The notes beneath the pieces are model-generated. The model worked only from the letters and a program-made list of their open reading frames with translations. It was not told where the DNA came from and did no database searches. From Aralia elata (taxonomy: Eukaryota > Streptophyta > Magnoliopsida > Apiales > Araliaceae): a DNA stretch of 64,000 nt. The translations under genes and the position numbers were made by a program. This document shows, one piece after another, positions 1 through 10,916 of the stretch (position 1 is the first letter of the stretch; each line of letters starts with the position of its first letter). The stretch is taken from the NCBI GenBank assembly GCA_034770075.1, contig CM068377.1:52694275-52758274 (forward strand). The letters run 5' to 3'.

Positions 1-46
1 CTATTAAATTGTGGCATAAAAGTGCAAATGATGCATAAATGATATA

Positions 47-62
47 ATTTTTATTGAATCAG
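47..62 (+). promoter_or_regulatory. Candidate 3' splice site before T1 gag
   Basis: A T-rich stretch ends in CAG at 60-62, three bases before the gag ATG at 66. The intact element T2 has an AG in the same place, three bases before its gag ATG, although the surrounding sequence has diverged. The matching donor in the T1 LTR is at 63886. No transcript evidence is available here. Confidence 0.4.
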
Positions 63-65
63 AAA

Positions 66-3000
66 ATGCCGCCAGTATGGAGAGGAAGAGGAAGGGGAAG
101 AGGAATACCAAGAACCTCACCGTCAACCCAAGAGGAATCTGTAAATAATTCTGTGGGTCCAGAAAATCCGATGCAACAGTTTGTTGATCTGTTAACCCAA
201 GCACTACAAGGTAGAAACACCGCACCACCAGTAAACCCAAACCCTCCTCAGGGTCACTTGGCAAACTTCAAGGACTTTAAGGAAGTAGGCCCGCCAGAGT
301 TTAAGGGGACAACTGACCCTATTGAAGCACAAACATTGATAAAGGAGATTGAGAAGGCTTTTGTTATTGCTAGAGTTGCAGAGGAGCAAAAGACAACTTT
401 TGCTACCTATTTGATGAAGGGCGAGGCTAATTTCTGGTGGAAAGCAAATCAGAGTAGAGCTGGAGAAGGTGTGATAAGCTGGGAACGATTTAAAGAATTA
501 TTTCTTGAAAACTACTTTCCAAGGAGTATGCAAGAAAGAATGGAAGTTAAGTTTTTGGAGTTAAAACAAGAAAATATGTCAGTCTCTGAGTATGCAGCCA
601 AATTTAATGAATTAGCAAGATTTGCACCACATCAGGTGGATACCAAAGAAAGAAAGGCGCGAAGATTTGAGAACGGGTTGAAACCCTGGATTTTCAGCAA
701 ACTGGCGGTGTTATAAATCGATTCCTTTACGACTTTATTGGAAAACGTTATCATTGCAGAAGGTGGTAGTGAGGTAGTATCCAAGTATAATCGAGATAAG
801 AACAACAAGAGGACTGAAGGTGGGAATCAGAGTACCAGCAGTGGTGGCAACAACAATAAGAAGCGCAAATGGAGCAGTGGTGGCAGTAACCCAGAAAATC
901 AGCAAGGGAGTGTTCAACAGAAGAAGCAAGCATGTGGAAAGTGTGGAAAGAATCACTCAGGAGAGTGCATGAAAGGGAAGAATGTCTATTACAATTGTGG
1001 TCAAGAAGGACATATTTCACCAAATTGTCCTAAGCCAAGGAAAAATAGTTATTTTTCTTGTGGAGGAATGGGTCATCGATTCAAGGAATGTCCATTAAAG
1101 AAGAATGCTGAGGGAGGTAGCGGTAACAGGAGCAGTAACTCCAAACTATCCATTGGAGGGCCAGTACAACCAAGCAAGCCGACAACCAAAACTTTCAACA
1201 TTACGGTACAAGATGCAGTGGCGTCGAAGGAAGTGGTGTCAGGTATAATTTCGATCAATAATATAAAAACATATATGTTATTTGATTCGGGAGCTACCTG
1301 TTCTTTTGTATCTGACGAATTTGCTAGAAGATTAAACTTACCTCGCAAACAGTTAGAAAACCCAATGCATATAGAAGTTGCAAACAAAGAAGTGATCCTT
1401 GTTGAGTATATACATAAAAATTATGATGTGGAAATAAGGGGACACAAGTTAAGCGTGAATTTGATTCCGATACGCTTAGGAGAATTTGATGTGATCCTAG
1501 GAATGGATTGGTTGTTTAACCAAGAGGCAGTAATTGACTGTCAAAAGAAGAGCGTACACCTTAAGACACCAAATAAGTCTAAGGTTGTATTTTATGGTAG
1601 CAAGTCATCGAGACAAATAAATTGTCTGACGATGATGCAGGCCAGGAAGATGTTACGGAAAGGATGTGAGGGTTATTTGGCTCATGTAGTGGATACACGA
1701 ATGGTGAATCCTGAAATTGGGCAGATACCTGTAGTCAATGAGTTTGGGGATGTCTTTCCAGATGAACTGCCAGGACTTCCACCAGACCGAGAAATAGAAT
1801 ATGTGATCGATTTAATACCGCGAACAACACCAATATCGAAAGCACCGTACAGAATGGCTCCGGTAGAAATGAAAGAATTAATGGTCCAGTTGCAGGAACT
1901 GTTGGACAAGAAGTACATTCAACCTAGTGTATCTCTGTGGGGAGCACCAGTGTTGTTTGTAAAGAAGAAGGATGGATCGCTGAGGTTATGTGTGGATTAT
2001 AGAGAATTGAATAAGGTCACGATCAAGAACAAATATCCGTTACCGAGAATAGACGATCTCTTTGATCAACTTAAAGGGGCAAGATATTTTTCGAAGATCG
2101 ATTTGAGAACAGGTTATCATCAGTTAAAGGTGAGACCGGGGGATGTACCAAAGACAGCATTTAGGACTAGTTACGACCATTATGAGTTTCTAGTGATGTC
2201 TTTTGGACTGACGAATGCGCCAGCTGCATTTATGGACTTGATGAACAGAGTATTTAAACCTTACCTAGATAAGTTTGTGGTGGTGTTCATTGATGACATA
2301 CTGGTGTATTCGAAGACTGAAGAAGAGCATGCCGAACATTTAAGGATAGTGTTAGAGACATTGAGGAAGGAGAAATTGTACGCCGAGTTTTCAAAATATG
2401 AATTTTGGTTGAAGAGAGTTCAGTTTTTGGGACACGTCATAGATAATGAGGGAATTTCTGTTGATCCAGCAAAGGTCAAAGCAGTGAAGAATTAGGGACA
2501 ACCAAAGACGCCTACAGAAATCAGAAGTTTCTTAGGATTGGCAGGATATTATCGTAGGTTTATTCAGGATTTCTCGAAGATTGCTTCGCCGTTGACAAAT
2601 TTGACCAGGAAGACGGTTAAGTATGTGTGGACAGAGAAGTGTGAACAAAGTTTTCAAGAATTGAAGAAAAGATTAAGTGAAGCACCTGTGTTATCCTTAC
2701 CAGATAGTACCGGGGGTTTTACAGTGTTCAGTGATGCATCACACAAGGGATTAGATTGCGTACTGATGCAACATGGTAAAGTCATTGCGCACGCGTCAGG
2801 ACAGCTGAAAGACTATGAGAAGGGATACCCTACCCATGACTTAGAATTAGCAGCGGTACTGTTTGCTCTTAAAATATGGAGGCATTATCTCTATGGAGAA
2901 AAGTGTGAGATATATACAGACCACAAAAGTCTAAAATATATGTTTACACAAAAGGAGTTAAACATGAGACCAAGGAGATGGATAGAACTAATCAAGGAGT

Positions 3001-3718
3001 ACGATTGTGAGATTTTATACTATCCAGGAAAGGCTAATGTAGTAGCAGATGCTTTAAGCAGGAAGAATAGAGAAAAGTTATTTGCGTTAACCGAGCAAGA
3101 AGAACTAGTAAGAGAAATGGAGAAACTGGAGCTGGAAGTGAAAAATCCGAAGGATTCAAAGACAGTAAGTGAAATGGAAGCAAGTCCGACTTTATTAGAT
3201 AAAGTAAAAGAGGCTCAGGAAAACGATGAAGAATGTGGAGTCATTAAGAAGCGGTTGGCTGAAGGTGAAAAGTTAAAATATAAGATCGATGGCACTGGGT
3301 TATTGAGATTTGAAAGCCGAGTTTGGGTACCTTCCGTACCAGAATGAAAGGAAGAAATTTTGCAAGAAGCACACAACACAAGATATTCGATACACCCAGG
3401 GAGCACAACAATGTACCAAGACTTACGCCAACACTTTTGGTGGCCAAACATGAAAACAGAAGTTGCCGAATGTGTCAGCAGATGCCTAACTTGTCAGAGG
3501 GTCAAAGCAGAACATCAACGACCAAGCGGACTATTACAGCCGTTGGAGATTCCAAAATGGAAATGGGAGCACGTCACAATGGATTTTGTAGTGGGACTTC
3601 CAGCAACGCAGAAAGGATTCGATGCGATATGGGTCATAGACGATCGTCTTACAAAGTCAGCGCATTTTTTACCGATCAAGATTAGGTATAATTTGGACCA
3701 ATTAGCCAAATTATATAT
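66..3718 (+). pseudogene. T1 gag-pol, 5' part (gag, protease, RT, RNase H, integrase N-terminus)
   Basis: This is one reading frame with three stops, at 714-716, 2493-2495 and 3345-3347. The ATG at 66 aligns with the T2 gag start. It keeps a DSGA protease site (near 1287), an FIDD reverse-transcriptase core with the usual FIDDILVYS context (near 2290), RNase H with SDASHKG, and an integrase HHCC zinc finger. The frame ends after AKLY, before the second catalytic aspartate of the integrase. The second and third zinc knuckles have lost their first cysteine (Cys to Tyr, a TGT to TAT change). Compared with T2, the first stop replaces a Gln codon and the second a Trp codon. The element cannot make a working polyprotein. 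Confidence 0.93.
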
Positions 3719-4903
3719 CTGATAGTACATTTCTACCGTCGGGGCGGTAGACTCGACTGACCGTTCCTGCAATTCGTGAACTAATGCAATTCCGTACCAA
3801 AATTTTCCAATTTCTTCATTTTATCAACAAAGTAGACATACCCAAACATTATAATCTTTGTAAAATTAATACCCAACATGTATACAATGGTTATAACATT
3901 TTAGATAACTAAAACAACCAATTTAGAGGCTTAAAAACCACAATTTATATTAGTTTTACAAACTTTTATAAATTTAGCGCAAACAATCGCTACAGATTCG
4001 ATACTCAACCAAATTGGTCCGTTCAACTTCCGTTGTTTTCGTTTATTAATATATTATCATAATCAACAATCAATTACAGATTATAACATGAACTAACCCC
4101 CAATTTTTTGACTCTAACATAAGCCAAAATGTACATATTCCAACCAAAAACTCAATTTCTTCTTATTTAACAAACTTTCATGAATTTGATACTACAAACA
4201 TCATCTACTAGCAACATATATCGAACTAAGTAAACTCAATAACACATGAACCCAATTCCTCAACAATTTGACCCTATAAATTCAATTACAGAGAACTTAG
4301 AAAACAAACTAAGAACTAGAAACTTTTAAACTAAATTGCTTACCTTTAATTAGCTAGATGATTAGAGAAGCTTGATTAATCTTCTTCCTCTTCTTTGATT
4401 CTCAAAATTTTCTTCTCAATTACAGAGAACTCTCTCTCTCAATTTCTGTCTTTCTCTCCTTTGTGCTTTTGGCTTACCAAGCCAACTGATGAAAGAACGT
4501 GACCTTTAGTGAGGAGTTTTGTTAGTTGAGAAAACCAAAGGCCATAAGACCTTGTTTGGCCAAACTCTAAAACCCTTTTTTCTCTTTATTTTAATATTCC
4601 TTCTTACTATATGATATTTTGTCACACTTTAATTTAATTAAACTTATTATATTAATAAATCTAATTAAATCTTACTTACAAAATTAATAATCTCAAATTA
4701 AGCGATTATAATTATAATTTCATTTAATAAATCATTATTCCTCTAATTTAATTATTAAATTAAATTAGAATATTACTCGCGTAATAAAATACAATAATTT
4801 ACATCAAATGTTTATTCGATCAATATTTTAATTTACGAAATTCACAATCATACTACATTAATATGTTACATTTATATGTAACACATTACTTTCTCATTTT
4901 ATT

Positions 4904-4959
<56 letters not shown>

Positions 4960-5046
4960 CTTTATTTAAGTGAATTACTCTCACTATTCATGAAATTTAA
5001 TTCATAACAATTTCATTGCCCACACGACATAACACTAGATTATATT
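3719..5046 (-). mobile_element. Y: minus-strand chromovirus LTR, truncated distal part
   Basis: Y continues at 8292-8567, beyond the solo LTR S1. Read on the minus strand, the LTR starts at 8567 with TGTGATAACC and passes a purine-rich leader (about 4480 down to 4350). A strong splice donor, AAAG followed by GTAAGC, has its intron beginning at 4343. The LTR then runs down to about 3719, where it meets T1 integrase without the expected CACA end, so its 3' part has been lost. The + strand here looks CT-rich because it is the complement of that leader. No coding region is present. Assignment to Ty3/gypsy rests on the LTR start and leader architecture shared with M and S1. Confidence 0.6.
4916..4959. 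repeat. Compound CA/TA microsatellite
   Basis: About 22 bp of CA dinucleotides run directly into about 20 bp of TA dinucleotides, inside LTR Y. Confidence 0.95.
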
Positions 5047-6222
5047 TGTAATAACCAAGAATTTCTAAGTCATTGTAAATAAATATATTAATTCAATATT
5101 AATAATATTGAAAATCTTGTGATGTATAAAGAAGGATATGTGACTATATTATATCATGATAGTTGTCAATAATGATAAATATGTAGAAAACATGTGTGAA
5201 TAAATATATGTATATATAATAAATACGTATATATGTTTATTTATTAAGTAAAGTGTAAAAAAAACAGTTATAACCTAATATTATATATATTTGGAGTGTA
5301 GACTAAATAACCTAAGGGTTATATAAATTAAGGTATACTAGTATGAAATTATATATTAGTACCCTAACTCTAGAGATTTAATTTATACATCTTGAGTAGT
5401 TGATTTTATAACTTTATTAAAGTAAGTCTAATTAGGTTATTAAAATAAATTACAAATATTGATGTAATAGTATATGCAATAGCCCAATTGATTTAATTAT
5501 GAAGCATACTTAATTAATTTATTTTGTGGACTTGAAGGATTATTATATAGAGTGGATATGTTAATTAAATTAGCCCATTAGAATTTAATTAACCCATATA
5601 AAGAGAGCCCAATAGGTTAATATACTAAGTGGTCTAATAATGATAATAAATAGATTTGATTTCAAGTGACCCAATCAAGTTAGTTCTAGCCCAAAAGAAT
5701 TAATCAAAGGCCCAAATCCTTAGCCCAATCAAGGAGGGACATTTTAGTCATGTGGTAAGTATATTAGCAAAAAAGAAAAAAAAACTCCTTGATATGGCCG
5801 GATATGTGAGGGGGTATTAAGAGAGAGGACTTCATCATCATTATTATTATTATTATTATTATATTTTCAAGCTTATCTTTTAGCTTATGTGTCATTCGAT
5901 TAATTACCCATGTGGTTAATTTAACTTGTCATGCACTAAAGAGATAAGGATGTAGGTAAAGGATAAGGAAAGAGAGAAATATTAGGATAAATTAGATAGA
6001 TACAAAAATCTATATCTATCATTAAGAACAAATATACCATCTTTGAGCATTTCAAGTTCATTTCATTTATTCCATATTTCTAAGTGAGCTAAAGAAATCA
6101 AGGAAAGAAAGAGAGAGGAAGGAACATGCGGTTAGAAGGAGGAAGAAGAAGTGAGCTAGCTTGTATGCATCCTAAGTTTATCACATATTTCTAGAAGAAA
6201 AGACGGGTTGCACTCAAGGGAA

Positions 6223-6228
6223 GGTAAT
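6223..6228 (+). promoter_or_regulatory. Candidate splice donor in LTR S1
   Basis: AAG followed by GTAATT, with the intron starting at 6224, at the end of the purine-rich leader. Its position matches the donors in the T2, T1, X, Y, L1 and L2 LTRs. Confidence 0.4.
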
Positions 6229-6814
6229 TAAAATTTTATAACTTTAATTAAAAGCTTATATAGTTTAGTTCCTTATTTTTAGATCCATGAGATGTTATGA
6301 TTTTGTTAGTTGAAACCTTATGAAAAGGTTAGATTATGAAGTTATATTAAATATCATGTTGATATATATGATTATATGTTACAAATGATAGAGAAAAATT
6401 TAAGGTTAGTAAGTTAGAAATTTTTTTGTTTAAATGAGAACTATGCTTTATTTTGTGGAATCTAAAAATTTTGGTTCCAGGGTGTTATGATATACTCTTA
6501 GGAGTTATGAACATCACCCCATGTGGAATAGAGGAAAAAGCTTAAGTAACGAAGTCATGGCGAAATTTTTGTGAAACTAGTTAAAAGTTGGAAAATCAGT
6601 TGGTACACTGACTTTAGAGTCAGTTTTTCAGGTAGTTAAAGCTTATGGAAATGGGTTATTTTCTATGGGTTTTGTAGTTTGTAATATAAGGAAGTCGTAG
6701 GCTCAAGAACAGACTTATTTCGATAAGAAACGAGTAAGTTATAAAGGCGTAAAGTAGGCTCGAGAAAACTGTCAAACAGCCCAGTTGCTAATTCTTATGC
6801 AGTGAGTTTTGTTC

Positions 6815-7135
6815 TAATACAGACACCTGAAATAGACGGGTTATACTGTCTGGATATTAACCGAAGAAAAAACTTGGCCTAAAGCAGACGAGCTTTACCG
6901 TCTGGATAACAACTAAAATAGATTTTAACCTAAAGCAGACGAGCTTTCCCGCTGGATAATAACTAAAATAGATTTTAACCTAAAGCAGCCGAGTTAAACT
7001 GTCTGGATTAGGGTAAGGTCACCTGCAGTAGGTTTTGTTAGTAAGCAGACACCAAAGTGGACAGGTTTTACCTGTCTTGATGTTAACTAAATCAGAACTA
7101 ACCTAAAGCAGACAGTCTTAACTATCTGGATTAGA
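6815..7135 (+). repeat. Tandem ~50-bp repeats with CAGAC/GTCTG hairpins in S1
   Basis: About six imperfect units each contain GCAGAC, then 8 to 15 bases, then TGTCTGGAT or a close variant. Each unit can therefore fold on itself. Three central units (about 6884-7012) are nearly identical and about 48 bp apart. Outer units are more degenerate. Confidence 0.75.
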
Positions 7136-8291
7136 CCTGTAACACAAAGACTAAAAGTTTGGACACGTTGTCTAAATTTATAAAACACAAATGAACTAAA
7201 ATGATTAATATTGTAACGTAATCCAATAATAGCGTCGTAATGTGACTAATTTGATATGATGACCCTAATATTATATATAGGTCAATTGAAGGGCGATATA
7301 TTGGCAATCCGGTAAATCGCGTAGTAGGCAAGTTTCCTAAACTTACTCATATATTTATTCTGTGCAAGTATTCTAACTCAACTCGAGATATTATTATTCA
7401 AAGCATATTAGTGAATAATTATTGATGATTATTCGCATCTATAATATTTATTGACATTCGCACTTCGTGCAATTAAATTCCTGTTCTATTATTTTTGGAC
7501 TGTGAATTGTTTAAAGTTCTTTCATCAATAAACTGATATGAGCTGGATCTATGCTACTTGTATTAGCTAGATCGAACATGTTAAATTGATAAACTCAAAT
7601 CATTTTAAAAGTTAATCCTACCAATTGATTGGTATGGATTCTTCGACTGAGATAAAGAACATTTTTATTAAAGCATTAATTGAAAAACAATTATTACTCG
7701 ATTATTAAGTGTTTATGCATAATCACCGGGTATGAAAGGCTGATCCCCTTGATTACCAAAACTTATTAAAAGGACTAGTTTAAATACTGACAACCTTCGC
7801 ATATGTTCATGGTTATTTATAACCACTCAGTATCCATTATTCAATTATTAAACCTTGTTAGATGTTCTTTCAACTGAATTTCATTGTTGAATATTGAATG
7901 ATAAATTCCTTCTAATCATGATATATCTCCTTTGTATTTAAACTTGCTAAGCAAATTAGTTGTTTACCCTTGCTATATCATGACGTTTATTTCAGCTAAA
8001 CCCGAAGGTTCGACGAAGAAAGATAAAGGAAAAGAAAAAGTACGAGAGTAGTTTATTATAAACTCTTAATTAGTCTTAAGTTTGATGTAGTTATTTATGT
8101 AAACCTTTTGTAATATTAAAGGTATGTATTAAGTTACGGTTAAGGAGACCTTGGGACTGTGTTACAGACTTTATTTAACAAACAATGTATATTATTATTC
8201 CGCAATAGATTATAGAATGTATATAATGGTGTTGAATCGTGAGCACCGAATTTGAGGTTAGAGAACCCGGATTTGGGGGCCTCACAATATT

Positions 8292-8567
8292 ATTTCATAA
8301 TATAATTTTCAACTTACTAATATTCAGTAAATATCTTTTTCGTAACAATTTCCTTCACTTCATTCAATGGTTTAATTAACTATTAAACCTCTTTTCCCAA
8401 ATATACGAATATATAATTCTCTTCACATCAAATCACATATTTCACAATAGATATATTTATATATATAGATCACATATATGTACATACTCAAACTCAAAAC
8501 GTCACATAATAAGAATTTTATTTGCTAAATTCTTATTTAATAATTCCTGAAAATTTGGGTTATCACA
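8292..8567 (-). mobile_element. Y: minus-strand LTR, proximal part
   Basis: This is the 5' end of LTR Y, beginning TGTGATAACC when read from 8567 downward. It adjoins the M leader ORF at 8570-8695. The next bases on the + strand are ATTAC, one half of a possible target duplication whose partner was lost with the distal end of Y. S1 separates this piece from 3719-5046. Confidence 0.65.
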
Positions 8568-8569
8568 AT

Positions 8570-8695
8570 TACCTCATCTAGGTTGCTTTTAAGGTGAGCC
8601 TCCATTTCAGCTATTGGCTTAGATATTGGCTCAGTCGGAGTGATTTGCTCCTTATTTACGATATGAGAGTCACCTAATCCTTTCTTAACTGACAT
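8570..8695 (-). pseudogene. M: interrupted leader ORF upstream of gag
   Basis: Read on the minus strand, an ATG at 8695 opens a frame of 42 codons beginning MSVKKGLGD. It is cut by LTR Y, and the frame reaches a stop shortly inside Y. When C1 is removed, the ATG lies about 224 nt after the M primer site. In T2 the corresponding distance to the extra ORF is 252 nt. A T-rich tract ending TATAG abuts the ATG, as at the T2 ORF. The sequence itself is not obviously similar to the T2 ORF, so the match is one of position and start context. Function unknown. Confidence 0.45.
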
Positions 8696-8846
8696 CTATA
8701 CACAAATTATTTTGATTAGTACATAATATATACACATAACAAACAATAGTTTATATAATTTGCTTTTTATTTTGTTTTACGATGAATTTCCTTAATTCAT
8801 CTCCTTTAAACTCGATTTGATTTATTTATTTTTCAACGCTTCTATC

Positions 8847-9168
8847 TGAAAGTAGTATGCACACAAGCCAATCATATTTGATATGATGTAGCATATACTT
8901 TGTAATCTTAATCATTTATTAATATAAGAATTGATTTTCTTAAAAGGCATTTTATATTATCTACGTGGTGCTGTTATATTAAATGTGATAAACCCATAGT
9001 TTTGAGTAATGCTTTGAGAATCATGATGGTGATCATGCTAATGAGATCTAAATTCAAGATAGCTCATAAACTAAAATCGTTCCTAATCGTTGGATTACTA
9101 AATAGGGGATTAGTGAATCCGGATAGATTAGTACATACGTCGCTTGCTCTTAGGAAGATGATGATTGA
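8847..9168 (+). mobile_element. C1: copia-type solo LTR, left part
   Basis: C1 begins TGAAAGTAG and is split by T2 after 322 bp. The rest is at 21734-23230, ending CCTAACA. The joined LTR is about 1819 bp, close to C3 (1818 bp). Flanks are CTATC (8842-8846) and GTATC (23231-23235), a target duplication with one mismatch. Identity as a Ty1/copia LTR comes from the C2 element, where the same LTR flanks copia domains. C1 belongs to subfamily I (see the C2 5' LTR). It inserted into the M leader. Confidence 0.88.
9164..9168 (+). repeat. T2 target site duplication, left (ATTGA)
   Basis: The same five bases follow the T2 3' LTR at 21729-21733. The uninterrupted site, with a single ATTGA, can be read in the C2 5' LTR near 36145. 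Confidence 0.95.
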
Positions 9169-10090
9169 TGTAACGACCGAGAATTCTGAAATTTCCTTGT
9201 AATTCAAATTTTTGAATATTAATGATTATGTTATATTTTTATTAATATTATATTTGTGTTACGTGTTTAAAGGTTGTGTGACAATCTAGGTTATGTGAAT
9301 GTATGAAATTTTACGTGTTATAGTTTTGTTTAAGTGAATAATTCATTTCGCTTAGCGTCGCTAAATCACTATTCACGGGGCACGTTTCCCGGGGCACTAT
9401 TCACGCCATAATATTTTTGTGTCTTTTTCGATGTTAATAAATTTCATAAATACGTGTATGCGTACGAATAATTTTTCCAAGTGTCGGAAATTTTATTTGA
9501 GCTGATACGTGATTTTATCCGTATCCGAAATGTATTAAATGGGTGTTCCGAATATTTGGACAAATCCCATAATAATTATTTTTACCCATCCTAATATTTA
9601 TGGTAATACCCATTTTAATTTTGGGTAGAGTTATTTACCAGTTTTGGTACAAAAGTGGGAGTTTTCGGATATATTTTTGGTATTTTCGGGTATCTAATTT
9701 GGCTTATTGCTCCAAGTGGGAACCACCAAACCACTTTCAACCAATCAAAATGCTAAGGAGTGAGAGAGTGGGGGGGGGGTGCCGGCGCCACCTTGAGTTC
9801 CAAACCCATTTCCTCCCTAAATTCCTCCACTTCTCCAATAATCATTCATTCAACTCTCAATCCATTCCATTCTATTCCAAGTTGCTCAGCTGATAGAGAG
9901 AGAGAGAGTGAGAGAGAGAGAGAGCTGCTGATAGAGAGAAGGAAGAAGGAAGAAGGAGGAAGGAAGAAGAAGAAGAAGTCTAGAGAGAGAGAGGTGGTGC
10001 ACGGGTGAAGAAGAGAAGGAAGCCAAAGCAAGCAAGAAGGACTCAAAGCAAAGCCTAGCAGTCTTCTTAACCTCTAGAAGAGATTTGTAG

Positions 10091-10098
10091 AGGTAAAC
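10091..10098 (+). promoter_or_regulatory. Candidate splice donor in T2 5' LTR
   Basis: AG followed by GTAAAC, with the intron starting at 10093, right after the GA-rich leader. The T1 LTR keeps the same AGAG-GTAAAC block at 63882-63891 although the leaders differ. Pairing with the acceptors at 12718 or 13861 would remove about 2.6 or 3.8 kb of leader with many upstream ATGs. This is inferred from sequence alone. Confidence 0.5.
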
Positions 10099-10496
10099 CA
10101 TCAACCAAAACTGATTTCATTTGATTTTGTGAAGATTTTCGAGTTTTGAAGGTTTTTGGAGCTTTTTAGCTCATGGATGATCTTTGCTGCGATTCTTGTT
10201 GTTTTTGTTTGTGTTGGATGTTTGTAAATGTTGTTAAGAGGTTATATAAGACATTAATAACATCAAAGTGGAACAAAAATGCAAGAAATCCGTACCTTGG
10301 CTTAATGGAGCAAGAACAATGGACAAAACATGGACTTTGGACTGTTGGACGATTTAGAGGACCTTGTAGCTATGATTTCGTATTTGTTTGATTTGTTTGT
10401 TGTTATGATGTTGTACTTCCATGGGTTATGAGTTTAACCCAGTTGGAATGAAGTAAAAAGGGATTAAAACAAAGATTTGGTGATGATTTTTGTAAA

Positions 10497-10532
10497 GAAC
10501 ACGAAGAACACGAAGAACACGAAGAACACGAA
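10497..10532 (+). repeat. Four tandem copies of GAACACGAA in T2 LTR
   Basis: This is a perfect 9-bp unit repeated four times. It is present again in the 3' LTR at 19768-19803. Confidence 0.9.
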
Positions 10533-10610
10533 AATATAGCATGAGTTGATACTTTGGCCTAAGATTTGGCCATGTTAATGTTAATGAATAACTCTAAATT
10601 TTTGATATGT

Positions 10611-10916
10611 TGTAGCCCTATGTCCTAGGAGTCCATAGAGTCCGGAATGGACCAATTTGAACTTGTATAGAAGGAGTTATGAGGTTTGGAGTGAATGAGG
10701 GTCAAAATCGCGATGCTGGGCAGACGAGCACCATAACCTGCTGCATACCAAAGCCGGGGCTTTGGTATTAAGCTTAGTTTGGACGCCGGGGCTTTGGGCC
10801 TCAGGTGGTAAAAGTCAGTTTTGACCTCCTGTAGTAAAATGACCATAACTTTCTCATACGAACTCGGATTAGGACGATTCAAGATGATCCGGAAAGCTTA
10901 GAGATAGACTTACAAC
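10611..10916. repeat. Converging copies of the recurrent module around a palindrome (T2 5' LTR)
   Basis: A minus-strand copy of the ~83-nt module lies at 10834-10916. Aligned without gaps to the copy in A1 at 30029-30111, it matches at 64 of 83 positions by hand count. A weaker plus-strand copy (about 65 percent) starts at 10611. Between them is a perfect 24-nt hairpin at 10745-10768 (11-bp stem ATACCAAAGCC, 2-nt loop). The same structure is in the 3' LTR, with its hairpin at 20016-20039 and minus module at 20105-20187. Confidence 0.75.

Larger units (their letters stand above)
5047..8286 (+). mobile_element. S1: solo chromovirus-type LTR, 3240 bp
   Basis: The unit starts TGTAATAACC and ends CCTCACA. 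It is flanked by a perfect 5-bp duplication ATATT (5042-5046 and 8287-8291). No primer site or internal region follows, so it is a solo LTR produced by recombination between the two LTRs of an element. The end has the same form (GGATTTGGGGGCCTCACA) as the T2, M, L1 and L2 LTRs. A GA-rich leader at 6090-6225 ends in a splice donor. An ATT microsatellite lies near 5840. It inserted into LTR Y on the opposite strand. I see no gene in it. Confidence 0.88.

Noticed and set aside
10173..10391. A 72-codon frame repeated in both T2 LTRs (also 19443-19661)
   Set aside because: The LTRs are near-identical copies, so repetition carries no evidence of selection. The product has no recognisable features.
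10625..10882. Antisense 85-codon frame in T2 LTR resembling frames in A4 LTRs near 57634 and 62041
   Set aside because: The similarity is explained by the shared DNA module. A4 frames lack an ATG at the matching point and diverge after it.
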